Source: Nannocystis punicea (GTDB lineage: Bacteria > Myxococcota_A > Polyangia > Nannocystales > Nannocystaceae). Taken from it: a stretch of 64,000 nucleotides of DNA. Below, piece by piece: positions 8,642 to 17,709 of this stretch; position 1 is the first letter of the stretch, and each line of letters begins with the position of its first letter. Position numbers and translations under genes: made by a program. The stretch spans positions 930,001-994,000 of the forward strand of contig NZ_CP114040.1 in the NCBI RefSeq assembly GCF_026965555.1, read 5' to 3'. A model generated the notes under the pieces. It did not search any database and had not been told where the DNA came from. It saw only the letters and a program-made list of their open reading frames with translations.

Positions 8642-8678
8642 GGCCGCGGCTGCGGTATCGTGGCCGCGAGACGACGCG

Positions 8679-9344
8679 ATGGCGAAGCCCGAAGCCCGTC
8701 CGTATCACTCGCCGAGCCGGCGCCGCCAGGCCGACGCGACGCGCCAGCAGATCCTCGCGGCCGCGCGCACGCTGCTGGCGGCGCACGGCTACGAGGACAC
8801 GACGATCGACGCGATCGCCCGCGCGGCCGGGGTGGCGGCGCCGACGGTGTACGCGGCGTTCGGCTCGAAGCGCGGGATCGTGGCGGAGCTGATCCATCAG
8901 GCCCGGTTCGGGCCGGCGTACGACACCGCGGTGACGGCCGCGCTGACGACGGAGGACCCGGCGCAGCGGCTGGCGTTCGCGGCGAAGATCGCCCGCACGG
9001 TCTACGAGGGCGAGCGCGTCGAGCTCGAGCTGTTGCGCGGCGTCGGGGTGGTCGCGCCCGAGCTGGCGGCGCTCGAACGCGAGGGCGAGGCCGATCGCCG
9101 CGAGGCCCAGCGCGGGCTCGTCGAGGGGCTCGCGGCCGCGGGACAGTTGCGCGACGACCTCGACGTCGAGGCGGCGCGCGACGTGTTGTGGGCGATGACC
9201 AATCGCGAGCTGTTCCGCCTGCTGGTGCTGGGGCGCGGCTGGCCGGCCGATCGCTATCAGACATGGCTGGCAGGGATGCTGGCCTCGGCGCTGCTGCGCG
9301 ACGCCGGCGCGGCGCGCAAGGTCCCCCGCAAGAAGCGCGGGTGA
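8679..9344 (+). CDS. TetR-family transcriptional regulator
   Basis: 221 residues. The N-terminal helix-turn-helix (about residues 17-65: ATRQQILAAARTLLAAHGYEDT, then IARAAGVAAPTVYAAFGSKRGIVAEL) is typical of TetR repressors. The C-terminal ligand domain is helical and unremarkable. It lies downstream of the SnoaL-like and NAD(P)-binding genes and may control them; no clear palindrome was found next to them. The C-terminus is basic (KVPRKKRG). Confidence 0.9.
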   Translation: MAKPEARPYHSPSRRRQADATRQQILAAARTLLAAHGYEDTTIDAIARAAGVAAPTVYAAFGSKRGIVAELIHQARFGPAYDTAVTAALTTEDPAQRLAFAAKIARTVYEGERVELELLRGVGVVAPELAALEREGEADRREAQRGLVEGLAAAGQLRDDLDVEAARDVLWAMTNRELFRLLVLGRGWPADRYQTWLAGMLASALLRDAGAARKVPRKKRG

Positions 9345-9586
9345 TTTGCGGCACGAGGGCGCAGATCTCGAGCCACGATTGCGAATACCTGTAGAGTGAC
9401 GCGGCAATGAGGTGCTCACCGAGGCTGGTGCCGCGGTCCGGCCGGGGGCATGACACGCGTGCCCTGGTGCGATGCGTGAGGAGCGACGCGCTGCGTCCGA
9501 GCTCCCGCGCGTGCGATCGTCGATCGTGGTGCACATGCGTGCGTTGCGGCTCGACGACCCCGGGCGCGCGTGCTAGATGCGCCCGC

Positions 9587-10186
9587 ATGAATCGGCTTCA
9601 CTTGCTCACGAAGATTGCGAACCCGCGCGCGTGCGCGTGGATGTTGAGCCTGGCGCTGGTGGCGTGCGGGGACGACGGCGGGGACAAGACCTCCGACACG
9701 AGCACGGGCACGGACCCGACGACCGACGCGACCAGCACCGACGGCACGAGCGAGCCCACGACCAGCGCGGGCGAGAGCACGACCACGGACGCCAGCGGCG
9801 GCGAGACCACGGACGCGACCGACGGCGAGACCACGGAGGACGTCGGGACGACGGCGGAGACGACGACGACCATGCCGCCGCTGACCACGGGCGGCCCGTG
9901 CGAGAACTTCCTGCCGCCGATCCAGCCGGAGACCCTCGAGCCGCTGACGGTCGGGCTCGCGGTCGAGATCGCCTTCACGGTGCCCGGGCTCGAGGACAAC
10001 ACGTCGTGGACGTTGATGGGCGACCTGCCGCCGGGGCTCGAGTTCACCGCGGAGACGGGCGTCCTCGCCGGCACGCCGTCCACCGCGGGGACCTTCGAGT
10101 TCTCGCTCGAGGCCGGGCCGACGATGGACAACCCGGACTGCCCGACGCTGCCGTCGTTCACGATGTACGAGCTCGTCGTCCAGTGA
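9587..10186 (+). CDS. Lipoprotein with Thr-rich linker and putative Ig-like domain
   Basis: 199 residues. The signal peptide ends in the lipobox LALVAC. About 70 residues of low-complexity linker rich in Thr, Ser, Asp and Glu follow. A compact C-terminal domain then resembles the bacterial putative-Ig (He_PIG) fold: PPIQPETLEPLTVGLAVEI..., then GDLPPGLEFTAETGVLAGTPSTAGTFEFSLEA. The motif LPPGLEF-x-GVLAGTPSTAGTF is diagnostic of that family. The protein is probably displayed on the outer membrane with the linker acting as a stalk. The ATG at 9587 directly precedes the signal peptide. The extra upstream frame from 9407 has no signal and was rejected. Confidence 0.85.
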   Translation: MNRLHLLTKIANPRACAWMLSLALVACGDDGGDKTSDTSTGTDPTTDATSTDGTSEPTTSAGESTTTDASGGETTDATDGETTEDVGTTAETTTTMPPLTTGGPCENFLPPIQPETLEPLTVGLAVEIAFTVPGLEDNTSWTLMGDLPPGLEFTAETGVLAGTPSTAGTFEFSLEAGPTMDNPDCPTLPSFTMYELVVQ

Positions 10187-10221
10187 CGCAGGCTCGTGGT
10201 CGCTCGAATCCATGCGTGACC

Positions 10222-10235
10222 TGTCCCTGAGGACA
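10222..10235. repeat. Dispersed TGTCC-N4-GGACA inverted repeat, copy
   Basis: TGTCC-CTGA-GGACA, perfect 5+4+5 inverted repeat, 35 bases beyond the lipoprotein stop codon. A diverged second copy (GACCTGTCCCGAAGGTC) lies at about 10344-10360. Confidence 0.45.
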
Positions 10236-10239
10236 TCCA

Positions 10240-10261
10240 GCGCACGGCCGGGGCCGTGCGC
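10240..10261 (+). terminator. Candidate terminator hairpin after the Ig-like lipoprotein gene
   Basis: GCGCACGGCC and GGCCGTGCGC are perfect 10-base inverted arms separated by GG (realistic stem of 8 with a 6-base loop), 54 bases after the stop. No T-run follows. Confidence 0.5.
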
Positions 10262-10771
10262 GGGGTAGTCTCCGGTCGGGCGCGTCGATGCCAGTGGAGC
10301 GCGGCTTCACGGGCGGCGCGTGTCCGGGCCGTGAGGCCGCGTGACCTGTCCCGAAGGTCCGCGCGAGCTCGAGCGCGGCCTAACCGACGGGCTGCGCGTC
10401 CGGTCGCCTGCGGCTCTTGACCGCCGGCCCGGGCTGGGCGAAACATTCTCCATCGCCCGCCGCAACCTCTCCGCGTCCCTCGTGGGGCCGGCCATCACCA
10501 CGTAGTCGCCGCCGCCGGGCGGTCTGACCAGCTCTGCGCCTCTCCGGCAGCGACCGGACCGGCGTGAGCGTGGTCGTCCGTTCGGCATCCGCCGGCGGCC
10601 CCAGCGTCCTGCGGGCTGCTCCGTTCGGCCGGGTCGATCCGCTGTGTCTTCGCCTCGGCGTCGCCGGTGGCCGCGATTCGAACCGCGGCGGCCGGCGCGG
10701 CGAACCCCGCTGCGCCGCGTTTCGCCTGCATGCATTCAGTCCTTCATTCGCACACAAATCACAGGAGAACC

Positions 10772-11557
10772 ATGTCCATCGATATCACCAATCAACCGCT
10801 CGTGTACTCCCTCCCCGGGGCGGCGGACGTCGTCGTCGAGTCTCATCATTACGAAACCGACGCCGGCCCGCTCGGCTTCGATCTCTACCGCCCGCCGCGG
10901 CGCGACGTGCCTGCGCCGGCCGTCGTGTTCGTGTCGGGGTTGCCAGATCCGGGCGTCGTCGGCCTGTTCGGCAAGCCGCTCAAGGACTGGGCCTCGTATG
11001 TCGGCTGGGCGCGCATGGTCGCGGCCGCGGGGCTCGTCGGCGTCACCTACCTCAACCGCGAGCCCGGCGACGTCGTCGCGCTCGTGCGTCACCTGCGGGC
11101 CCACGCCGGCGAACTCGGCCTCGATCCGGCCCGGCTCGCGGTCTGGGCCTGCTCCGGCAACGTGCCCACCGCGCTCGGCCTGCTCGCGCGCGAGCGCTTC
11201 GCCGGCGCGGCCCTGCTCTACGGCTACATGCTCGACCTCGACGGCGCGACCGACGTGGCCGAGGCTGCGCGTCAGTATTACTTCGCGGTCCCGCCGGTCG
11301 GGCTCCACGAGCTCCCGCGCGATGTCCCGCTGCTCCTCGTCCGCGCCGGCCGGGACGCCACGCCCGGCCTGGACGCGACTCTGCGGCGATTCGTGGCCGC
11401 GGGGCGCGGGCGCGGGTTGTCCGTGACGGTGCTCGAACACCTCGAGGGGCCGCACGCCTTCGATCTGGTCGACGACTCTGCCGCCACGCGCGAGGCGATC
11501 GAGGGGGTGCTCTCGTTCCTGCGCCGCGCGCTGGGCCGGGGCGAATCGTCCGGGTGA
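10772..11557 (+). CDS. Alpha/beta hydrolase (dienelactone hydrolase-like)
   Basis: 261 residues, starting at the ATG preceded by AGGAGAA. It shows the alpha/beta hydrolase plan: FDLYRPPRR, then PAVVFVSGLPDPG as the oxyanion-hole strand. The nucleophile elbow is ACSGN, an imperfect GxSxG with Ala in the first position. LLLVRAGRDATPG near residue 190 supplies the acid, and HLEGPHAFD near residue 230 supplies the His. No signal peptide is seen, so it is cytoplasmic. The specific ester or lactone substrate is unknown. Confidence 0.82.
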   Translation: MSIDITNQPLVYSLPGAADVVVESHHYETDAGPLGFDLYRPPRRDVPAPAVVFVSGLPDPGVVGLFGKPLKDWASYVGWARMVAAAGLVGVTYLNREPGDVVALVRHLRAHAGELGLDPARLAVWACSGNVPTALGLLARERFAGAALLYGYMLDLDGATDVAEAARQYYFAVPPVGLHELPRDVPLLLVRAGRDATPGLDATLRRFVAAGRGRGLSVTVLEHLEGPHAFDLVDDSAATREAIEGVLSFLRRALGRGESSG

Positions 11558-11962
11558 GCGTCTCGCGGCGGGCGCGAGCGTGGGTCGCGCCGATTCGTCG
11601 GCGACGATTGACGCGTCGCGCTCGCGTCGCTACTTCGGTACGTGAGCCTCCGGCGGCGAGCGCGAAGCATCGCGCCGATTCTTCGACGGAGAAGCTCCAC
11701 GCGTCGCGCTCGCGTCACGGGATCGAGGCAGCTGTCCGTACGCAGCGGTTCCACCGCCGCCGTCTGCGGGCGCGGAGCGGGTGCGAGGGATCGAGCTCGA
11801 GGGGCGATTTACTGCGCGAGGCCTCGTTCGCACCGGGGGCCGCCGAATGATTTTGCAGCAACGACCCGAGCTCGATCACCTCGCGGGCGCGACGCGAGCG
11901 CCGGCCTCCGCGATCATCGACGGCTCGCGCAAGGGTCGACGATCTGCGTACCATCCCGCTCC
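11558..11962. other. 405-base region without a convincing gene
   Basis: It holds two imperfect direct copies of a roughly 45-base element (see the repeat entry) and otherwise GC-rich sequence. No promoter was recognised for the large lipoprotein gene that follows. Confidence 0.4.
11586..11716. repeat. Imperfect direct repeat, two copies of about 45 bases
   Basis: Copy 1 (11586-11629) and copy 2 (11671-11716) share CGCGCCGATTC at their left ends and ACGCGTCGCGCTCGCGTC at their right ends, with a diverged middle. The flanks just upstream (GCGGCG-GCGAGCG-like) are also similar, so the true unit may be about 85 bases. Its nature is unknown. Confidence 0.45.
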
Positions 11963-13606
11963 ATGAAACTGGGTATTTGGGGTGGAAGGGGCGCGTTCGC
12001 GGCGGTGCTCGTCGCCGGTGGATGCGGGGACAGCGGCGTCGCGGCGACGACCGAGGCGATGACCGAAACGGAGACGACGCAGGCGACGACCAGCGACGGG
12101 AGCACGAGCGAGCCGGCGCCGACGACGGGCGCGCCGACGACGAGCGAGACCAGCGCCGGCACCGGCAGCGCGAGCGACGTGACCACGGGCGGCGACACGA
12201 CGACCACCGGCACGACCGAGGCGGCGACGACCGACGCGGAGACGAGCGAGCCGGGCACGAGCACCGGGCCGGCGCCGTTCTGCGGCGACGGAGACGTCGA
12301 CGACGGCGAGGCCTGCGACGCCGGCCCGGACAACGCGGACGACGGCGCCTGCACGTCGGCCTGCGCGAACGCGGTGTGCGGCGACGGCCTCGTGCAGGCC
12401 AACGTCGAGGCGTGCGACGACGGCAACGCGGTCGACGACGACGCGTGCACCAACGACTGCGCCCTGGCGAGCTGCGGCGACGGCAAGCTGCAGGACGGCG
12501 AGGGCTGCGACGACGGCGACGAGGACGACACCGACGCGTGTCTCTCGACCTGCCTGCCGGCGGTGTGCGGCGACGGCCACGTGCAGGCGGGCGTCGAGGA
12601 GTGCGACGACGTCAACGCGGACGACACCGACGCCTGCCTCTCGACCTGCGTGTCCGCGGCGTGCGGCGACGGCCACGTGCAGGCGGACGTCGAGGCGTGC
12701 GACGACGGCAACGACGAGCAGACCGACGCGTGCCTCGGCGATTGCACCGCGGCGAAGTGCGGCGACGCGATCGTGCAGGCCGGCGTCGAGGAGTGCGACG
12801 ACGGCAACGACGAGGACGGCGACGCCTGCCTGGCCGATTGCAAGGCCGCGGAGTGCGGCGACGGCGTGCTCCACCTCGGCGTCGAGGCGTGCGACGACGG
12901 CAACATGGTCGACGGCGACGGCTGTACCAGCGTGTGCACCGTGCCGCAGACCTGCGAGGACCTGCACGCCGCGCTGCCGATGCTCCCGAGCGACGTCTAC
13001 GTCGTCGACCCCGACGGCGTCGGCGGCCAGCCGGGCTTCCCGGTGTTCTGCGACATGGTCACCGCCGGCGGCGGCTGGACCGTGCTCGAGCGCAGCCCGC
13101 TCGGCGCGCAGACGATCGGCAAGGCGCTCTACAACGACGTCCCGGTCAACGCGGCCGATCCCGCCAACGCCCGCCACCGCCTCACCAAGGCGACGATGAC
13201 GGTGCTGCGCGACCTGTCGACCGACATGCGCATCGACTGCCGCGGCGGCGACTATCTGCTGACCGCCGCGACCAACCTGTTCAACGGGCAAGGCGGGCCG
13301 AACAGCTGCTTCAACTGGTCCCAGGTGCTCTACAAGGAGGCCAGCCTCAAGGGCAACTTCGTGCAGAACAAGACGATCTGCACCTGGCACGTCGGCACCT
13401 CCGAGGGCTGCGCCGGCGCGTGGCACATCGACGAGATCGCCCAGAACCAGTACGGCTGCGGTCTGGTCAACTACCCGTGGAAGGGCGCGGCGGTGGTCTC
13501 GCCCTCGGCCGACACCTTCGCCAGCGATCCCAACACCCTCGACGCGGTGGGCCCGGTCCACGACTGCCACAAGGCCGGCGCGGCCCGCTGGCTGATGGTG
13601 CGCTGA
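11963..13606 (+). CDS. Lipoprotein with seven Cys-rich (DUF4215) repeats and C-terminal fibrinogen-like domain
   Basis: 547 residues. The signal peptide ([21 protein letters not shown]) ends in a lipobox and is followed by about 80 residues of Thr/Glu/Ala linker. Next come seven tandem units of about 32 residues built on [17 protein letters not shown]...DACxxxC, the myxobacterial Cys-rich DUF4215 repeat. The last 210 residues begin [19 protein letters not shown] and contain [20 protein letters not shown]. This is the hallmark of the N-terminal half of fibrinogen-related (ficolin/intelectin-like) domains. Such domains bind sugars or acetyl groups, so an adhesive, carbohydrate-binding surface protein is likely. 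A strong hairpin follows the gene. Confidence 0.9.
   Translation: MKLGIWGGRGAFAAVLVAGGCGDSGVAATTEAMTETETTQATTSDGSTSEPAPTTGAPTTSETSAGTGSASDVTTGGDTTTTGTTEAATTDAETSEPGTSTGPAPFCGDGDVDDGEACDAGPDNADDGACTSACANAVCGDGLVQANVEACDDGNAVDDDACTNDCALASCGDGKLQDGEGCDDGDEDDTDACLSTCLPAVCGDGHVQAGVEECDDVNADDTDACLSTCVSAACGDGHVQADVEACDDGNDEQTDACLGDCTAAKCGDAIVQAGVEECDDGNDEDGDACLADCKAAECGDGVLHLGVEACDDGNMVDGDGCTSVCTVPQTCEDLHAALPMLPSDVYVVDPDGVGGQPGFPVFCDMVTAGGGWTVLERSPLGAQTIGKALYNDVPVNAADPANARHRLTKATMTVLRDLSTDMRIDCRGGDYLLTAATNLFNGQGGPNSCFNWSQVLYKEASLKGNFVQNKTICTWHVGTSEGCAGAWHIDEIAQNQYGCGLVNYPWKGAAVVSPSADTFASDPNTLDAVGPVHDCHKAGAARWLMVR
12281..12948 (+). repeat. Seven tandem coding repeats of about 96 bases (DUF4215)
   Basis: In-frame repeats each encode C-G-D-G...E-x-C-D-D-G-N...D-x-C...C. 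Units 3 to 6 are most alike at DNA level (GCGGCGACGGCCACGTGCAG recurs), indicating recent duplication or homogenisation. Confidence 0.85.
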
Positions 13607-13649
13607 TTCGCGGCCGCCGCGATTCGTCGTCGGTGAGTTCGCAAATGAT

Positions 13650-13682
13650 ACGAGGGCGCGGCCGGACCGGCCGCGCCCTCGT
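13650..13682. terminator. Bidirectional terminator hairpin between convergent lipoprotein genes
   Basis: ACGAGGGCGCGGCCG (13650-13664) and CGGCCGCGCCCTCGT (13668-13682) form a perfect 15-bp stem with a three-base loop (GAC). It sits between the stop codons of two convergent genes (13606 and 13707). Confidence 0.8.
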
Positions 13683-13706
13683 CAGGTCCTCACGAACGCG
13701 CGGGGC

Positions 13707-15236
13707 TCAGCCGCACAGGCCGAGGCACTCGTCGTAGCAGACCTCCTCGCAGAGGCAGAAGATCTGCTGGTTGTAGAGGTCGATGGTCGCCGGTTCGGCG
13801 TTCATGGCGCACGTGTTGACGCAGGTCTGGGTGCCGCAGCCGTTGATGCAGGTCTCGAGCGTCTTGCAGGCGGCATTGGCGGCGCAGGCGTCGTTCTCCG
13901 CCTTGCACCCGCCGGTCTCGGACTCCGCGGCGCAGGCGTTGCACGCGTCGGGGCCGTTGCAGGTGCCACCGTTGCACGTGTCCTCGCCGGTGCAGGCGTT
14001 GCCGCAGTCGCCGCAATTGGCGTTGTCGTACTGCACGTCGACGCAGGTGTCGTCGCACACGGCCTCGCCGGGGTTGCAGCCCTGGAAGCCGTGGAACTCC
14101 GTCGAGCTGGTGACGATCCGCAGGTAGCCGACCGGCTGCACGGTGACGCCGGTGAGCTCGCCCGTGGTCGTCAGGTCCTTGTAAAGGTCGGTGCGCTGGC
14201 GCTGGATCGACACCGAGATGTTCGCGGCCGATTCGCCGTCGACGGCCGCCTTCAGCGCCTCGCGCGGGATGTCGAAGCTGCCGCTCGGGTCGTCGGCCTT
14301 GCAGGTGATGCTGCCGGTGACGAAGTCGCTGGTGGTGACGGTCGCGGTGATCGTGACCTCGCCGTCGCCCGGGACCCAGCGCACCGGCAGCGGGCCGGAG
14401 CCGAACACTTCGGCGAAGCCGAGGGTGTCGAGCTTCGGGCTGGTCTGGATGAAGTCGGTGCCCGTGAAGTCCTTCTCGAACGCCTCGAAGCCGGCGTTGC
14501 TCGCTCCCGAGGCCTGGACGCTGGCGGTGCCGCCGGGGGCGAAGGGCGACGCGTTGTCGTCGCTCGAGAACGAATAGGGCGGGAACAGGGTGATCGGGAT
14601 CGGCGTGCCGAGGAAGGTCAACGCGCCGGCGTCGAACGACTCGATCTTCTTGCAGCCGGGCGTGTCGGGGGCCGGGAAGTAGCAGACCTCGTCGGCGCCG
14701 CACTGGGCGTCGCAGATCCGCTGGCACTTCGCGTTGCACGAGTCGTCGAAGCCGCAATACTCGTCGGCGTCACAGCCGCCGCCGCAGTCGGGCAGGACCG
14801 CCAGCTGGCAGCCGGCGACGCTCTCGGTGCAGCCCTGGAGCCCGCTGCCCTCGGCGTCGGGGATGAAGCTCGCGGATACGGCCGGCGCGGTGTTGCCCCC
14901 GACGGTGGGGTGGCTCTCGCCGAGGAAGATCGTGCCGAGCGCGTGAGGCCCGTCCGGTTCCCCACCGGTCGGGTCCTCGGTGTCCCCCGTCCCACCCTCG
15001 GTCGGATCGCCGGTGGGATCGCCCTCGGTCGGGTCGCCGGTGGGATCGCCGGTCGGGTCGCCGCCGGACGGGTTGCCGGACGGGTTGTTGGTGGTCGGAC
15101 CGGCGGTGATCGTCGCGGTCGCCGTCAGCAGCGGATTATTGTCGTCTCCGCAGGCGGGGAGCGAGAGGAGGCCGAGACCGGCCACGACGAGCGCGGCCGC
15201 GTGAGGGATACGATGTCGGTGCTTCAAGGAGTGCAT
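13707..15236 (-). CDS. Cys-rich lipoprotein with Gly-Asp-Pro-Thr linker
   Basis: 509 residues from the ATG at 15236 (MHSLKHRHRIPHAAALVVAGLGLLSLPAC, lipobox LPAC). A linker of repeated GDPT/GDPTE units (encoded by 15-base tandem repeats, about 14953-15090) follows. A middle domain of about 270 residues has scattered Cys (CDADEYCGFDDSCNAKCQRIC). The C-terminal segment is very Cys-rich. It includes VDVQYDNANCGDCGNACTG, which resembles the Stig1-like/CxxCG-N-xC repeats common in myxobacterial surface proteins, and ends CLCEEVCYDECLGLCG. It is probably an outer-membrane-anchored, disulphide-stabilised protein of unknown partner. Confidence 0.85.
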   Translation of the reverse strand: MHSLKHRHRIPHAAALVVAGLGLLSLPACGDDNNPLLTATATITAGPTTNNPSGNPSGGDPTGDPTGDPTEGDPTGDPTEGGTGDTEDPTGGEPDGPHALGTIFLGESHPTVGGNTAPAVSASFIPDAEGSGLQGCTESVAGCQLAVLPDCGGGCDADEYCGFDDSCNAKCQRICDAQCGADEVCYFPAPDTPGCKKIESFDAGALTFLGTPIPITLFPPYSFSSDDNASPFAPGGTASVQASGASNAGFEAFEKDFTGTDFIQTSPKLDTLGFAEVFGSGPLPVRWVPGDGEVTITATVTTSDFVTGSITCKADDPSGSFDIPREALKAAVDGESAANISVSIQRQRTDLYKDLTTTGELTGVTVQPVGYLRIVTSSTEFHGFQGCNPGEAVCDDTCVDVQYDNANCGDCGNACTGEDTCNGGTCNGPDACNACAAESETGGCKAENDACAANAACKTLETCINGCGTQTCVNTCAMNAEPATIDLYNQQIFCLCEEVCYDECLGLCG

Positions 15237-15581
15237 CCTGGGGTCCGCCGTCGACGTGCCTGCGGGCCAGAGCACGCAACGGCGAACCGCCTCTTACCGC
15301 GAGTCCGACGATTCCTTGGCGTGAGCTTCTTCATCACTCCATCGTCCTCGTGCCTCTCGCTCCAGGTCGAGGTTCCGAGGTTCGGCGATCGGCAGCGACG
15401 CCGCACCATTGACGGGCGTCCGGCGATCTGCTTTGCCGCGAGCCCGCAGACGCTCCGCCATGGTTCGGCGCCGACGCGATCGAGGGCGCGACCGACGGAC
15501 CGCGGAGCGCCGCGAGTGTCCTAGAACATGTCCCAAGAGACATTCACCTGCGGTGCCGCAGGCGAGCGCCGCGGCTTCGGC
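15237..15581. other. 345-base intergenic region
   Basis: No gene is supported here. The only recognisable element is a copy of the dispersed inverted repeat at 15528-15541. The region should contain the promoter of the minus-strand lipoprotein gene, but no clear promoter was seen. Confidence 0.4.
15528..15541. repeat. Dispersed TGTC...GACA inverted repeat, copy
   Basis: TGTC-CCAAGA-GACA, extending to ATGTC/GACAT, 41 bases beyond the stop of the P450 gene. Confidence 0.4.
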
Positions 15582-16781
15582 TCACGACAGCAGCAGCGGC
15601 AGCTTGCGCACGCCGGTCATGTTCGGGCTCGGGATGAACTCCGGGCGCTCTTCGGGGTCGACGCGCAGGTCGGGGAAGCGGCTCAGCAGGATGTCGAGCG
15701 CGACGCGGCCTTCGAGGCGGGCCAGCGGCGCGCCGAGGCAGAAGTGGATCCCGCGGCCGAAGCCGATGTGCGGGTTGGGATCGCGGGTGGGGTCGAACTC
15801 GTCGGGGCGGGCGAACTGCCGCTCGTCGCGGTTGGCCGCGGCGATCCACACCATCAACACCTTGTCGGCGGGGATCTGCTGGCCGCCGAGCTCGACCTCG
15901 GCGGTGGTCGCTCGACCGAGGGTGGCGAACGGGCTGAGGAAGCGCAGCGACTCCTCGATCGCCCCCGGCAACCGCCGGCGATCGGCGCGGACGCGGGCCA
16001 TGTGCTCGGGGTGCGCGTCGAGGCACAGCACCGTGTTGCCGAGCAGCATCGTCGTCGTGATGTGGCCGGCGATCAGCAGGACGGTGGCGAAGTTGACGAC
16101 CTCGTTGGTGCTGAGGTGCTCGCCGTCGACCTCGGCCTGGACCAGCTTCGTCAGCAGGTCCTCGCGCGGCCGCCGGGCGCGCTCGGTCGCGTGGGCGGTG
16201 AGGTACTCGGTGAGGTGCTTCCGCTGCGCCAGCGCCGTCTCGATCGCCCGATCCTGCTCCGCGCTCTTCTTCACCAGCGAGAACTGGCCGGCGAACTCGA
16301 GCATCTTGTCGACCCATTGCTTGAACAGGTCGCGGTCGCTGCTCGGCACCCCGAGCAGCTCGGCGATCACGATCACCGGCAGGGGGTAGGCGAGGTCGGC
16401 CACCAGCTCCATCCGGCCGCGCTCGACCGCGGCGTCGAGCAGCTCGTGCGTGAGCGCGGCGATCCGCGGCTCGAGGTCGGCGACGACCTTCGGCGTGAAC
16501 GCCTCGCTGACGAGCCGACGCAGCTTCTTGTGGTCCGGCTCGTCCATCTGGACCAGGTTGCCCTCGGTCATGTTCCTGTCCCGGGGCAAGACGCCCGCGG
16601 GCACGACCCGCATGGTGTCGGACGAGAAGGTGGCCGGGTCGCCGAGGACCTTCACCACCTCCGGGTAGCCGTACACGTTCCACATGCCGGTGGCCGGATC
16701 GAAGCGCACAGGCTCCGGCCGTTGACCGCGCAGCCAGAATTGCTGCGGATTGATGCCCCACTGTTCCGCGACATTCGTCAT
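15582..16781 (-). CDS. Cytochrome P450
   Basis: 399 residues, the usual length of a soluble bacterial class I P450. The haem-thiolate loop FGRGIHFCLGAPLA places the proximal Cys at residue 348. The I-helix oxygen-activation motif is AGHITTT and the K-helix ExxR is EESLR. It needs external ferredoxin and ferredoxin reductase, which are not nearby. The ATG at 16781 follows AAGGAGG and overlaps the stop of the TetR gene (ATGA), so the pair is co-translated and the P450 is probably induced by the TetR ligand. The substrate is unknown; the family hydroxylates terpenoids, steroids, fatty acids or polyketides. Confidence 0.95.
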   Translation of the reverse strand: MTNVAEQWGINPQQFWLRGQRPEPVRFDPATGMWNVYGYPEVVKVLGDPATFSSDTMRVVPAGVLPRDRNMTEGNLVQMDEPDHKKLRRLVSEAFTPKVVADLEPRIAALTHELLDAAVERGRMELVADLAYPLPVIVIAELLGVPSSDRDLFKQWVDKMLEFAGQFSLVKKSAEQDRAIETALAQRKHLTEYLTAHATERARRPREDLLTKLVQAEVDGEHLSTNEVVNFATVLLIAGHITTTMLLGNTVLCLDAHPEHMARVRADRRRLPGAIEESLRFLSPFATLGRATTAEVELGGQQIPADKVLMVWIAAANRDERQFARPDEFDPTRDPNPHIGFGRGIHFCLGAPLARLEGRVALDILLSRFPDLRVDPEERPEFIPSPNMTGVRKLPLLLS

Positions 16782-17470
16782 GGTGTCCCTCCTTCGTAGA
16801 TCCACACGCGAAAGGTCGAAATCATGCTCTCGAGCTCGCCCGCCAGCTGCGCCGCGGCGTCGGCGACCACCGCCGGGTCCGGCGCGCCGGCCGGCTCGAA
16901 CGCGTTGCGCACGACCTGCGCGAGCGCGTCGGCCTTGGTCTCCGCGGTCATCTCGCGCGTGCCCGGGTCGATGCTCTCGAGCAGGTAGAAGCCGAGCACC
17001 GAGGCCCGCATGGCGTAGTCGACGTGCGGGATGTCGCCGCGCAGCAGCCCGCGCTCGATCATCATTCGCCCGTAGCGATCGCCCGACTGCGCCTTCAGCC
17101 GGCGCAGCGGCCCCTCGCCGAGCTTCCCCAGCAGCTCGCTGTCGCCCATCAGTTGCGCGAGCATCAGCGGCCGCCGCACCACCGCGAGGAATGAGGAGCG
17201 CACGAACCGGTGCGGCAGCACCTCCGACGGATCGGCGCGCAGCTGCGCCAGCAGCTCCTCGGTCAGGTCGATCGACGTCCGCACCACCAGCGCGGTGAAC
17301 AGCTGCTCCTTGCTGCGCCAGTGCAGGTACACTGTCCCCTTGCCGACCTCGGCCTGCCTGGCGACGTCGTCGATCGTCACCTTTCGATAGCCGTGCCGCA
17401 GGAGCAGCACTCCGGCGGCGTCGAGAATGCGGTCTGCGCGGTTGACGCTCTCCTGCGAACGATCGGGCAC
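16778..17470 (-). CDS. TetR-family regulator of the adjacent P450
   Basis: 230 residues from a GTG at 17470 preceded by AAAGGAG. The N-terminal HTH is ILDAAGVLLLRHGYRKVTIDD, then VARQAEVGKGTVYLHWRSKEQLF. The C-terminal half is a helical ligand-binding domain. Its stop overlaps the P450 start by four bases, so regulator and enzyme are made together. A 43-base interrupted palindrome directly upstream is the probable operator, implying autoregulation of the whole pair. Confidence 0.93.
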   Translation of the reverse strand: MPDRSQESVNRADRILDAAGVLLLRHGYRKVTIDDVARQAEVGKGTVYLHWRSKEQLFTALVVRTSIDLTEELLAQLRADPSEVLPHRFVRSSFLAVVRRPLMLAQLMGDSELLGKLGEGPLRRLKAQSGDRYGRMMIERGLLRGDIPHVDYAMRASVLGFYLLESIDPGTREMTAETKADALAQVVRNAFEPAGAPDPAVVADAAAQLAGELESMISTFRVWIYEGGTP

Positions 17471-17483
17471 CTCGGCGCTCTCC

Positions 17484-17526
17484 TTTGACTCAGTGACTGG
17501 TTTAGAAATCCGGTCACGAAGTCAAA
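17484..17526 (-). promoter_or_regulatory. Candidate TetR operator, interrupted 43-base palindrome
   Basis: The outer arms TTTGACT and AGTCAAA are perfect. Inside them GTGACtGG mirrors CCgGTCAC around an AT-rich centre (TTTAGAAAT). The element lies 14 bases upstream of the TetR start and overlaps a possible -35 (TTGACT on the minus strand). Confidence 0.65.
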
Positions 17527-17709
17527 CAACCATGGCACCCCGTCCACGGCCTCGCAAGGAATTTTCTCCACAGGGCTCGGGTTTCTCTCGCGCGAGATCG
17601 AGCTGGGCGAATTCGCTCTGATGCGCGAACCCGCGCTGCGCTGATGCGATGAATGGAGGTGCTCGAGTCCGCGGATTCGCCGAACGGGCCGCTAGCGAAT
17701 CACCGCAGT

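Larger units (their letters stand above)
10187..10771. other. 585-base region without a convincing gene
   Basis: It contains a hairpin (10240-10261), a clean copy of the TGTC...GACA repeat (10222-10235) and a diverged copy (10348-10360). The remainder is GC-rich sequence whose open frames have no recognisable content. The last 30 bases hold the ribosome-binding site of the hydrolase gene. Confidence 0.5.

Noticed and set aside
9407..9586. Extended N-terminus for the Ig-like lipoprotein
   Set aside because: The extension lacks any signal and would bury the lipobox; the ATG at 9587 immediately precedes the signal peptide.
10307..10757. Overlapping minus-strand frames in the 10.3-10.8 kb gap
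   Set aside because: Arg/Pro/Gly-rich, no family resemblance and no ribosome-binding site.
12281..12948. Possible CRISPR-like periodic repeat
   Set aside because: The roughly 96-base period is coding (DUF4215 units) with substitutions at third positions and no unique spacers.
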